6,538 bases of DNA from assembly GCA_041628815.1 (NCBI GenBank), contig JBFKOL010000256.1:1-6538 (forward strand). The letters run 5' to 3'. Positions 1 to 5,256 of this stretch are shown piece by piece (position 1 is the first letter of the stretch; each line of letters opens with the position of its first letter). The position numbers were made by a program, and so were the translations under genes. Source of the DNA: JBFKOL01 sp041628815 (GTDB taxonomy: Bacteria; Bacteroidota; Bacteroidia; Chitinophagales; Saprospiraceae). The notes beneath the pieces were generated by a model. It had not been told where the DNA came from and did not search any database. It was given only the letters and a program-made list of their open reading frames with translations.

Positions 1-596
1 AGGGTTTTGTTCGTCAGGTTATGGGATGGAGGGAATTCATCCGGGGAGTATACTTAGCCGCTGGAAGTCGCGAAAGAACAACCAACTTCTGGGGTTTTCA
101 ACGTAAAATGCCCAACTCGTTTTATACGGCTGAAACAGGAATAGATCCTGTAGATGATGCCATTGAAAAAGTGCTCAGGACAGGTTATTGTCATCATATA
201 GAGCGTCTGATGGTGTTGGGGAACTTCATGCTTCTATGTGAAATACATCCCGATGAAGTTTACAGGTGGTTTATGGAGCTGTTCGTCGATGCATATGATT
301 GGGTAATGGTCCCGAATGTGTATGGTATGAGCCAGTTTGCCGATGGAGGATTGATGTCTACGAAACCATACATTAGTGGAAGTAATTACCTTAGGAAGAT
401 GAGTGACTACAATCGAGGACCATGGGAGAAAATATGGGATGGACTGTTCTGGCGATTTATGCATGTTCATCGGGATTTTTTTGAAAGCAATCCAAGACTC
501 AAAATGCTTGTCCGCAATTTAGACAGGATGTCAGAAGAGACTCTGCAGGGTCATCTTGATACCGCTGATTCTTTCCTTGCCTCCTTGAACGATTAA
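1..596 (+). CDS. Photolyase/cryptochrome-related protein (FeS-BCP/PhrB type), C-terminal part only
   Basis: The gene is cut by the left edge; the reading frame is open from base 3 (GFVRQVMGWREFIRG), so the ATG at 21 is internal. The visible 197 residues are the C-terminal helical, FAD-binding part of the prokaryotic (6-4) photolyase/cryptochrome-like family (FeS-BCP, 'deoxyribodipyrimidine photolyase-related'). Recognisable blocks are WREFIRG, YCHHIERLMVLGNF, DAYDWVMVPNVYGMSQFADGG, TKPYISGSNY and KMSDY. Family members bind FAD and use blue/near-UV light to repair UV photoproducts or to signal. In characterised PhrB four cysteines hold a [4Fe-4S] cluster. Here the CxxC after MSDY reads NRGP (411-422), the fourth ligand region is IWDGLFW, and the first ligand site (near residues 43-45 counted from the ATG at 21) has no Cys. 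The only cysteines present (YCHH, LLCE) lie elsewhere. The product is therefore probably cluster-free, a form I recall from other Bacteroidota. The N-terminal domain is outside the window. Repair versus photoreceptor function cannot be decided. Confidence 0.93.
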   Translation, partial: GFVRQVMGWREFIRGVYLAAGSRERTTNFWGFQRKMPNSFYTAETGIDPVDDAIEKVLRTGYCHHIERLMVLGNFMLLCEIHPDEVYRWFMELFVDAYDWVMVPNVYGMSQFADGGLMSTKPYISGSNYLRKMSDYNRGPWEKIWDGLFWRFMHVHRDFFESNPRLKMLVRNLDRMSEETLQGHLDTADSFLASLND

Positions 597-649
597 TCCC
601 GACCACCTCTTTATAAAATCATCACCCTTTGCTATCTTCAAACAAATCC

Positions 650-659
650 TACGATCGTA
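650..659. promoter_or_regulatory. 10-bp perfect palindrome just before a start codon
   Basis: TACGATCGTA is self-complementary and ends one base before the ATG of the START-like gene at 661, exactly where a ribosome binding site would be. There is no purine-rich Shine-Dalgarno sequence. It may be an operator or simply chance; no function is claimed. Confidence 0.25.
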
Positions 660-660
660 A

Positions 661-1083
661 ATGCCCGATATTCATTGGAAGTTGCATCTTTCTTCTCCAC
701 CCGATCAGGTATTCCGGTTGCTGTCTACCGATGAGGGAAGAAATTTGTACTGGACTGAAAAAAGCATAGAAAATGATGGGTATGTCACCTTTCACTTCAT
801 CAATGGAATGACTTATACAGGGCGTATTCTTGAAAGTGTCGAAAATGAAAAATACGTCATCGATTATTTCCATACAACGGTGACTTTTACAATGTTGCCT
901 GATGGCCAAGGTGGCACAGATTTAATAATGGATTGTGCAGGCGTTTCACCCGAAGGTTATACAGAAATGCACCCTGGTTGGCTGTCTGTCTTACTTGCGC
1001 TCAAAGCAGCGGCAGACTTCGGTGTTGATCTTAGAAATCACGATCCAAAGAGGACTTGGGATCAGAGGTATGTGGATAATTAG
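661..1083 (+). CDS. START-like / SRPBCC domain protein (AHSA1-like)
   Basis: A 140-residue protein filling one START/Bet v1-like (SRPBCC, AHSA1-type) domain, a helix-grip fold enclosing a hydrophobic pocket. The N-terminal strand and helix (residues 5-30, WKLHLSSPPDQVFRLLSTDEGR) match the usual opening in which a strand leads into 'PxxVFxLL'. The tail (residues 107-140) has the signature LKAAADFGVDLRNHDP then RTWDQRYVDN, typical of a conserved bacterial subgroup of about 140 residues. Such proteins bind small hydrophobic ligands or act as co-chaperone-like factors; the ligand is unknown and no catalytic residue can be named. No signal peptide is visible, so it is likely cytoplasmic. It begins 64 bases after the photolyase-related gene on the same strand and could be cotranscribed with it. 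There is no Shine-Dalgarno sequence; the ATG at 661 fits the family N-terminus. Domain assignment is firm, role is not. Confidence 0.88.
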   Translation: MPDIHWKLHLSSPPDQVFRLLSTDEGRNLYWTEKSIENDGYVTFHFINGMTYTGRILESVENEKYVIDYFHTTVTFTMLPDGQGGTDLIMDCAGVSPEGYTEMHPGWLSVLLALKAAADFGVDLRNHDPKRTWDQRYVDN

Positions 1084-1090
1084 TTCAGCG

Positions 1091-1117
1091 TTTAAGTAGT
1101 TTAAGTGATTTAAGTTG
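1091..1117 (+). repeat. Three-copy 9-base tandem repeat (TTTAAGTNN)
   Basis: Three consecutive units, TTTAAGTAG, TTTAAGTGA and TTTAAGTTG, share their first seven bases at a strict 9-base period. They lie in the 91-base gap between the START-like gene and the ACT-domain gene, before an AATTAGATTAG stretch. This could be a binding array for a regulator or slippage-derived sequence; no known motif is recognised. Confidence 0.6.
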
Positions 1118-1174
1118 AATTAGATTAGAATGTTATCGGCAACCGGCATTGCCCTTGATAAAAATTACCTGCTC

Positions 1175-1579
1175 ATGACCCAGCCAAAAGAAAAAAGTGA
1201 ATTAATAAAAAACCTCAAACCCAGGCTCAATGAAGGTGTTTATGTTTTTGCGGTTGTCGCAGAATTTCACAGCCAATTGATAGATCATTCTTTTGCTGTC
1301 ATTCAAGAAAAAGAAGGAGTCACCCTCGTTATGGAAAAAACCAAAGCGACAGATTTAGGTCTCCGATATAATTTTGAAGCAGCCTGGATCACCTTGGGTG
1401 TGCATTCCAGTCTCGAGGATGTAGGGTTGACAGCTGCCGTGTCTAAAGCAATGGCCGATGCAGGCATTTCTTGTAATGTTATTGCAGCTTATTTCCATGA
1501 CCATCTTTTTGTGCCTCATGATCGCGCAGCCGAGGTAGTTTATATTTTGAACAATCTTTCAAAGAAAACCACCCACTAA
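1175..1579 (+). CDS. ACT domain-containing protein (COG3602-like)
   Basis: From the ATG at 1175 this encodes 134 residues of the small stand-alone ACT-domain family COG3602. The N-terminal block KNLKPRLNEGVYVFAVV is typical of the family. The C-terminal half (residues 70-118) contains WITLGVHSSLEDVGLTAAVS, then AGISCNVIAAYFHDHLFVP, the most conserved stretch. ACT domains bind amino acids or other small ligands and usually regulate partner enzymes; this family has no attached enzyme and no well-established role. It is likely cytoplasmic. An in-frame ATG at 1130 would add 15 residues (MLSATGIALDKNYLL); I prefer 1175 because homologues, as I recall them, start a few residues before the LKP..N.G.YVF block. 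Neither start has a clear Shine-Dalgarno sequence. It lies on the same strand as the START-like gene; operon membership is uncertain across the repeat-containing gap. Confidence 0.87.
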   Translation: MTQPKEKSELIKNLKPRLNEGVYVFAVVAEFHSQLIDHSFAVIQEKEGVTLVMEKTKATDLGLRYNFEAAWITLGVHSSLEDVGLTAAVSKAMADAGISCNVIAAYFHDHLFVPHDRAAEVVYILNNLSKKTTH

Positions 1580-1712
1580 AAGAGTTAAGTTATTTGACCC
1601 AACAGAAATTGATAAAAACTCTATCGTTTTATAAATTTTTGAAAATAAACCAGGGTTGGCCTTTCAGATGGGTGAAGAACTATGCAGGAAACGATGACAC
1701 AAGGCACAGTAA

Positions 1713-1735
1713 GCAGGCGTCCTGCGGATGCATCC
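1713..1735. repeat. Two abutting palindromes
   Basis: GCAGG-CGT-CCTGC (1713-1725) is followed directly by the 10-base perfect palindrome GGATGCATCC (1726-1735). Neither is followed by a T-run in either direction, so this is not a standard intrinsic terminator. As RNA it could form small hairpins; as DNA it could be an operator. Confidence 0.5.
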
Positions 1736-1811
1736 TAATATGTTGCAGAAAAGACAGGAACGAAGTGAAAAAGAAGGAGGCTTTACTTTTTTAAAAAGAG
1801 ACTTCCCCCTA

Positions 1812-1844
1812 AACTTGCCGACAGTTTTAAACTGTCGGCAAGTT
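1812..1844. repeat. 33-base near-perfect palindrome (16-base arms)
   Basis: The left arm AACTTGCCGACAGTTT (1812-1827) and right arm AAACTGTCGGCAAGTT (1829-1844) are exact reverse complements around the single base T1828. As RNA this gives a hairpin of about 14-15 pairs with a small A/T loop. No T-run follows on either strand, arguing against a Rho-independent terminator. A palindromic repeat element, the end of a small mobile element, or a dimeric regulator site are possible. It lies about 105 bases before the VOC gene start. Confidence 0.75.
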
Positions 1845-1950
1845 ACCAACCACCACAGAAAAAGTAAAAAAGATGGTTGGACTTTGATGGTCAAGATCGG
1901 ACTGAATGGGACAGGGAAGCTGGTCGACAGGATTGCTTAAATTTTTAGGA

Positions 1951-2421
1951 ATGAAGAATAATTTTATCAGGATATTGTTCTATGGAGCACTGTTTTTATC
2001 TGCCTTTCATCTAAAGGCACAAGAGATAGATACGAAGATCACGACCTTTTTCATGTTTAACGGTCAGGCGGAGGAAGCCATCAATTTTTATATCTCCATT
2101 TTTGACGATGCCGAAATCAAGATGTTGACACGTTACGGTCCTGATGGTCCTGGGAAAGAAGGGACTGTATATCTCGCAATTTTCACGCTGGAAGGAAAAG
2201 AGTACATGGCGATTGACAGTGCGGTGAAGCACGATTTTGCTTTTAACCCGGCCATTTCCCTATTCGTGGAATGCGGATCGGAAGATGAGCTTGATCGGTT
2301 GTTTGCGGCCCTTTCAAAAGATGGCTTTACCCATATGCCCCTGGACAATTATGGCTTCAGCACCAAGTTTGGATGGTGTGAAGACCGATTTGGGGTATCG
2401 TGGCAACTGAATCTCAAGTAG
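1951..2421 (+). CDS. Exported VOC/glyoxalase-fold protein (PhnB-like, 3-dmu-9_3-mt type)
   Basis: From the ATG at 1951 the product is 156 residues. The first 23 form a signal peptide: MKNNFIR, a hydrophobic core, then a likely signal peptidase I site LKA|QE. No lipobox Cys is present, so a soluble periplasmic or secreted protein is predicted. Residues 28-155 are one vicinal-oxygen-chelate module of the PhnB/'3-demethylubiquinone-9 3-methyltransferase' family. It shows FMFNGQAEEAINFYISIF (34-51), RYGPDGPGKEG (61-71), FTLEGKEYMAID (78-89), NPAISLFVEC (99-108) and YGFSTKFGWCEDRFGVSWQL (134-153). Most relatives I recall are cytoplasmic, so the signal peptide is the odd point. Substrate and reaction are unknown. 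The frame continues upstream to an ATG at 1906, but 1951 is chosen because it gives the signal peptide and has AGGA directly before it. The gene converges on the dehalogenase, with 18 bases between stops. Confidence 0.87.
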   Translation: MKNNFIRILFYGALFLSAFHLKAQEIDTKITTFFMFNGQAEEAINFYISIFDDAEIKMLTRYGPDGPGKEGTVYLAIFTLEGKEYMAIDSAVKHDFAFNPAISLFVECGSEDELDRLFAALSKDGFTHMPLDNYGFSTKFGWCEDRFGVSWQLNLK

Positions 2422-2439
2422 TTTGCCCCTGACCTGAAG

Positions 2440-3105
2440 TTAACTGAAGAGAGCCTCTAATTCATCCAAAGATAAAACCTCTGTTACGTCGGCAAAAGGA
2501 AGATCTTCTCTTGTTTCACTTCGTTGATTCAGCCAAATGGTCCTAAGTCCAAAAGAAGAAGCACCGGCGACATCCCATTGGTTGGAAGAACAGAACAGCA
2601 CCTCTTCTTTTCGTACGCCAAATTTCTCGGGGACGAGTGCATAGACTTTGGGGTCAGGTTTGAAAACCTGTACTTCATCAACGGAAATTAAAAAATCGAG
2701 AAACGAGGCTACTCCGGTCTTGTCGACACCTCTTCGGAGCATTTGCCGGGTGCCATTTGAAAGAATGGCCATATGCATGCCTTTTGCTTTCATGATTTTT
2801 ATACACTTTTCAGCACCACTTATCAACTCTGGGTTATCAAAAATGCTCAACAGTTGTTCGATCACCTCTGGATTGCTGATGTGATAACTGTGCATAGCAG
2901 TATTTAACGCTCTAGCCGTAACGCGGTCAAACGGTTCAAAACGTTGCATCTGGTTTAGCAACCACGTATACTCGAGTTGTTTTTGACGCCAAAGCTGTAC
3001 CATATGCTCTGCCTTTGGGCCGACAACTTCCCTTATATCTTCCATGAAATCAGCGGTTTTGAACAATGTGCCGAAGGCATCGAAAGCAATGTATTTACGT
3101 CTCAT
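2440..3105 (-). CDS. Haloacid dehalogenase type II (L-2-haloacid dehalogenase-like)
   Basis: A full-length 221-residue HAD-superfamily hydrolase of the type II (L-2-haloacid dehalogenase, EC 3.8.1.2) subfamily. Characterised members replace the halogen of L-2-haloacids with hydroxyl through an Asp-ester intermediate. The visible active-site set matches the family: FDAFGTLF with nucleophile Asp9 and Thr13, Arg40 in LWRQKQLEYTW, Ser116-Asn117 in ILSNGT, Lys149 in FKPDP, Tyr155, then SSNQWDVAGA with Ser173, Asn175, Trp177 and Asp178. The cap domain lies at roughly residues 16-95, and no signal peptide is seen. With every hallmark present, dehalogenase chemistry is plausible, although many family members act on unknown phosphate or halo substrates. 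It is transcribed alone, divergently from the fasciclin gene with a 153-base shared upstream region. The ATG at 3105 immediately precedes the conserved N-terminal strand, so the start is secure. Confidence 0.95.
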   Translation of the reverse strand: MRRKYIAFDAFGTLFKTADFMEDIREVVGPKAEHMVQLWRQKQLEYTWLLNQMQRFEPFDRVTARALNTAMHSYHISNPEVIEQLLSIFDNPELISGAEKCIKIMKAKGMHMAILSNGTRQMLRRGVDKTGVASFLDFLISVDEVQVFKPDPKVYALVPEKFGVRKEEVLFCSSNQWDVAGASSFGLRTIWLNQRSETREDLPFADVTEVLSLDELEALFS

Positions 3106-3132
3106 TTCACTTTTATTTTCTCAACGCTTTTA

Positions 3133-3171
3133 TGGCTAAAAAAAGGTCTTTTCACTGGTTGGCTAAAAAAA
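3133..3171. repeat. 12-base direct repeat between divergent genes
   Basis: TGGCTAAAAAAA occurs exactly at 3133-3144 and again at 3160-3171, a 27-base period, in the region shared by the divergent dehalogenase and fasciclin genes. It lies 28-66 bases upstream of the dehalogenase start. It may be a protein-binding repeat for either promoter; no known factor is recognised. Confidence 0.5.
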
Positions 3172-3216
3172 TTGTATGCACGCAATAAAAAAAATTACTA
3201 AACCAATGAACAATTA

Positions 3217-3249
3217 ATGTTTAACAATTGTCTTATAAACATTAAACAA
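3217..3249. promoter_or_regulatory. Candidate operator before the fasciclin gene: ATGTTTA-N19-TAAACAA
   Basis: ATGTTTAACAA (3217-3227) is followed 19 bases after its first seven bases by TAAACAA (3243-3249), an inverted repeat with one mismatch. A second partner, TAAACAT (3236-3242), pairs perfectly with ATGTTTA. The site ends 9 bases before the chosen ATG at 3259. The same arrangement with the same 19-base spacing occurs before the SDR operon. Function as a regulator site is inferred from this sharing only, and the local AT-richness raises the chance level. Confidence 0.4.
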
Positions 3250-3258
3250 AAAGTCATC

Positions 3259-4173
3259 ATGAAAAAGTTACTAAATATTTCCTTTTTGACCCTTTTAGCT
3301 TTGGCCTTCTTCGTGGTTTCCTGTTCTGACGAAGACGGAGATGTAATGGAAAGTCAGACAATTGTTGACATTGCATCTGACAACGACCAATTTTCTACCT
3401 TGGTAGCTGCACTGCAAAAAGCTGACCTCGTTAGCGCGTTGGATAGCCCAGGTGCATTCACCGTATTTGCCCCTACCAATGATGCATTTGCGGCACTTCT
3501 TTCAGATCTTGGTGTAAGCAGTGTTGATGATTTGACAAGTGAGCAACTAACGCCCATCTTGTTGTATCACGTAGTAGGAGGAGCGGTGCGTTCAACAGAT
3601 CTTTCTACGGGATATGTATCCACTTCCTCTGTGGGTCCTGGTGGAAATCAGGTTTCATTGTATATCAATGTAGATAATGAAGTGTCTCTGAATGGCTCTG
3701 TTAACGTGACCACAGCAGATCTGATTGCTGACAATGGAGTGGTCCACGTCATTGATAAGGTGCTCACTCCACCCACCATCGTGGATGCAGCCCTTGCCAA
3801 TTCTTCATTTACCACCTTGGTCAGTGCGGTGGTGAAGGCTGACCTGGCTGGTGCATTATCGGGCGCAGGGCCATTTACCGTTTTTGCCCCGACCAATGCG
3901 GCCTTTGCAGATTTGTTGGTCCAATTGAACGTCAATTCATTGGAGGACATTGACGTCCAAACCTTGACCAATGTATTGTTGTACCACGTTGTGTCCGGCA
4001 ATGTAATGTCCACCGAGTTGGCGAATGGTATGGTGCCCACTTTGAATACGGCTGAAGTAGAGGTCAATATAGATAATGGAGTGACTTTGAATAAAAATAC
4101 GAATGTCGTACTTGCTGATGTTCAAACAGCCAATGGCGTGATTCATGTCATCGACCGTGTACTCTTACCCTAA
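3259..4173 (+). CDS. Two-domain fasciclin (FAS1) surface lipoprotein
   Basis: From the ATG at 3259 the product is 304 residues. Residues 1-22 form a lipoprotein signal peptide: MKKLLNISF, a hydrophobic core, then VVSC with the lipidated Cys22. The next residues are SDEDGD, an acidic stretch like the surface-export signal of Bacteroidota lipoproteins, so display on the outer face of the outer membrane is likely. Two FAS1 domains follow in tandem, about 34-170 and 173-304. Each has the family motifs: FTVFAPTN (67-74; 206-213), YHVV (103-106; 242-245) and NGVVHVID/NGVIHVID (159-166; 292-299). FAS1 domains mediate adhesion and surface protein contacts; a ligand cannot be named. An ATG at 3217 is in frame, but 14 residues before the signal peptide would spoil it and that ATG lies inside the candidate operator, so 3259 is chosen. 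The gene is flanked by a divergent neighbour upstream and a strong terminator downstream, so it is probably monocistronic. Confidence 0.95.
   Translation: MKKLLNISFLTLLALAFFVVSCSDEDGDVMESQTIVDIASDNDQFSTLVAALQKADLVSALDSPGAFTVFAPTNDAFAALLSDLGVSSVDDLTSEQLTPILLYHVVGGAVRSTDLSTGYVSTSSVGPGGNQVSLYINVDNEVSLNGSVNVTTADLIADNGVVHVIDKVLTPPTIVDAALANSSFTTLVSAVVKADLAGALSGAGPFTVFAPTNAAFADLLVQLNVNSLEDIDVQTLTNVLLYHVVSGNVMSTELANGMVPTLNTAEVEVNIDNGVTLNKNTNVVLADVQTANGVIHVIDRVLLP
3358..4170 (+). repeat. Internal duplication of FAS1 domains
   Basis: The two FAS1 domains (about 3358-3768 and 3775-4170) are still similar at the DNA level in their motif segments. For example, ACCGTATTTGCCCCTACCAA in the first corresponds to ACCGTTTTTGCCCCGACCAA in the second, and TTGTTGTATCACGT to TTGTTGTACCACGT. 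The first domain carries an extra loop rich in Ser and Gly (STSSVGPGGN, protein residues 121-130) that the second lacks. Confidence 0.8.
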
Positions 4174-4252
4174 AAAACCAATCGAGAGACGAGATAGAAC
4201 GAGCATGTAAGGTGCATTGTACAGGTTGTTTTTAGAACATTTCATTAAGTGA

Positions 4253-4288
4253 AGCGGCCCCCGGTTTATCCGGGGGTCGTTGTTTTTT
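4253..4288 (+). terminator. Rho-independent terminator after the fasciclin gene
   Basis: A 12-pair stem (4253-4264 with 4270-4281), GC-rich with two G-U pairs, closes a TTTAT loop and is followed by TGTTTTTT-type sequence with six T at 4283-4288. It sits 80 bases after the fasciclin stop codon and separates that transcript from the SDR operon. Confidence 0.92.
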
Positions 4289-4422
4289 ATATTTTACAGT
4301 TTCTTGTGACAAGTTTTGCTTGTCTGTTGTATACTTCATTCGATAGTAGCGACAATAGAATACTCGTGTGATTTCACGGAGTCGGATTAATCTGTAATGG
4401 TTATGATGTTTTCATGTATTAC

Positions 4423-4440
4423 GCAATTAATCGTAATTGC
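4423..4440. repeat. Short inverted repeat upstream of the SDR operon
   Basis: GCAATTA (4423-4429) and TAATTGC (4434-4440) form perfect 7-base arms around ATCG. It has no following T-run, so is not a terminator. Its place about 110 bases before the SDR start allows an operator role; chance in AT-rich DNA is equally possible. Confidence 0.35.
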
Positions 4441-4466
4441 TAAAGAATAAAAACGCTCCGATTTTT

Positions 4467-4513
4467 ATGTTTAACAACTTTTGTTTAACAAAATATGCAA
4501 AATGTGTAAACAA
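4467..4513. promoter_or_regulatory. Candidate operator region of the SDR operon: repeated TGTTTAACAA and TTGTTTA-N19-TAAACAA
   Basis: TGTTTAACAA occurs twice (4468-4477 and 4482-4491, 14 bases apart). The second copy extends to TTGTTTAACAA (4481-4491), a perfect palindrome around its central T. Its first seven bases pair with TAAACAA at 4507-4513 across 19 bases, the same geometry as before the fasciclin gene. The region ends 36 bases before the SDR ATG, a normal place for regulator binding. No matching TTG/TAnnTTTG promoter was found with confidence. Binding by a regulator is inference. Confidence 0.45.
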
Positions 4514-4549
4514 AACTGAACCTTTTATTGATTCCATTGTCCTTATTGT

Positions 4550-5245
4550 ATGAAGAATTATGTAGTTATAGGAGGATCGTCCGGGATAGGCAAGGAATTG
4601 GTTCACAGCCTTTCGGACGAGGGAGATCAGGTTTTTGCCACCTATCGCAACACCACCCCGGATGGTTTTAGAGATAATGTTCACTTCTACCATTTGGATG
4701 TGCTGGACAACGGATGGACCCTTGATTTTCCGGACCGCATTGATGGCCTGGTTTATTGTCCGGGATCCATTAACCTGAAACCCTTTACACGCATCCGTCC
4801 TGAGGCTTTCAGGGAAGATTTTGATCTTCAGGTAGTCGGAGCTGTGAAGGCGATCCAGTTGTTATTGCCGAAATTGAAGAATGCCGATGGAGCTTCGATT
4901 GTGATGTTCTCTACGGTGGCTGTGCAGAAGGGATTCAATTTTCACACACAGGTTGCCGCATCCAAGGGAGCCATCGAAGGACTTACAAGAGCACTGGCGG
5001 CTGAATTGGCGCCGAATATTCGCGTGAATTGTATTGCTCCTTCGCTTACGGACACACCGTTGGCAGGAAAACTCCTCAATACAGAAGATAAGAAAAGTGC
5101 CAATGCGCAGCGACACCCGATGAAAAGGGTAGGTGCTGCTTCAGATATTGCCCAGGCCGCGGCCTTTCTGCTCTCGGATCATGCCGGTTGGGTAACGGGA
5201 CAGATACTACACATCGATGGTGGAATGTCATCTATTAACAACTAA
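4550..5245 (+). CDS. SDR-family protein lacking the catalytic tyrosine
   Basis: A 231-residue short-chain dehydrogenase/reductase fold, predicted cytoplasmic. The N-terminal nucleotide-binding turn is GGSSGIG (8-14) after strand NYVVI. LDV (49-51) marks the adenine-contacting strand end, and CPGS (70-73) takes the place of NNAG. Ser121 in FSTVAVQ is at the catalytic Ser position. The YxxxK motif reads VAASK (135-139): Lys139 is kept but Tyr is Val135. APSLTDTPLAGKLL (163-176) and VTGQILHIDGG (215-225) are typical SDR elements, and length is normal. Without Tyr the usual oxidoreductase mechanism is not expected; the protein may bind NAD(P)H for another purpose or use another acid. I recall the same 'VAxxKGAxEGLTR' variant in SDRs near photolyase genes, but could not check. 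It is the first gene of the tight five-gene run. There is no Shine-Dalgarno sequence before the ATG. Confidence 0.93.
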   Translation: MKNYVVIGGSSGIGKELVHSLSDEGDQVFATYRNTTPDGFRDNVHFYHLDVLDNGWTLDFPDRIDGLVYCPGSINLKPFTRIRPEAFREDFDLQVVGAVKAIQLLLPKLKNADGASIVMFSTVAVQKGFNFHTQVAASKGAIEGLTRALAAELAPNIRVNCIAPSLTDTPLAGKLLNTEDKKSANAQRHPMKRVGAASDIAQAAAFLLSDHAGWVTGQILHIDGGMSSINN

Positions 5246-5256
5246 TATCAAAAATC

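Larger units (their letters stand above)
1580..1950. other. 371-base gap without a convincing gene, with several palindromes
   Basis: Two short frames cross this gap (1594-1794 from a TTG, 1728-1940 from an ATG). Their products have no recognisable domain and are rich in Lys, Arg and Ser, and the second runs through the large palindrome. I do not call them genes. The gap contains two abutting inverted repeats (1713-1735), a 33-base near-perfect palindrome (1812-1844), and a 7-base inverted repeat CCAACCA/TGGTTGG (1846-1852 and 1874-1880). It must also carry the promoter of the VOC gene, but no convincing TTG...TAnnTTTG Bacteroidota promoter was found. A degraded mobile element or a structured RNA would fit; the sequence alone does not decide. 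Confidence 0.5.

Noticed and set aside
1594..1794. 66-residue + frame starting at TTG after the ACT gene
   Set aside because: Non-ATG start, no domain, low-complexity Lys/Arg-rich product, and overlap with palindromic sequence; not supported as a gene.
1812..1844. The 33-base palindrome as an intrinsic terminator
   Set aside because: No T-run follows on either strand, and the nearest upstream stop codon is more than 230 bases away.
1728..1940. 70-residue + frame in the same gap
   Set aside because: It starts inside a palindrome and reads through the 33-base palindrome; no recognisable family or ribosome binding site.
3130..3258. Classical Bacteroidota promoter (TTG...TAnnTTTG) for the fasciclin or dehalogenase gene
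   Set aside because: Partial matches exist, but none with the 19-21 base spacing, so no promoter is called.
3648..4067. 139-residue - strand frame
   Set aside because: Antisense shadow of the FAS1 domains; the + frame has a signal peptide and two complete domain motif sets.
4550..5245. SDR gene as a pseudogene because the catalytic Tyr is missing
   Set aside because: The frame is intact, other motifs and length are normal, and the gene heads a compact operon; a divergent subfamily is more likely.
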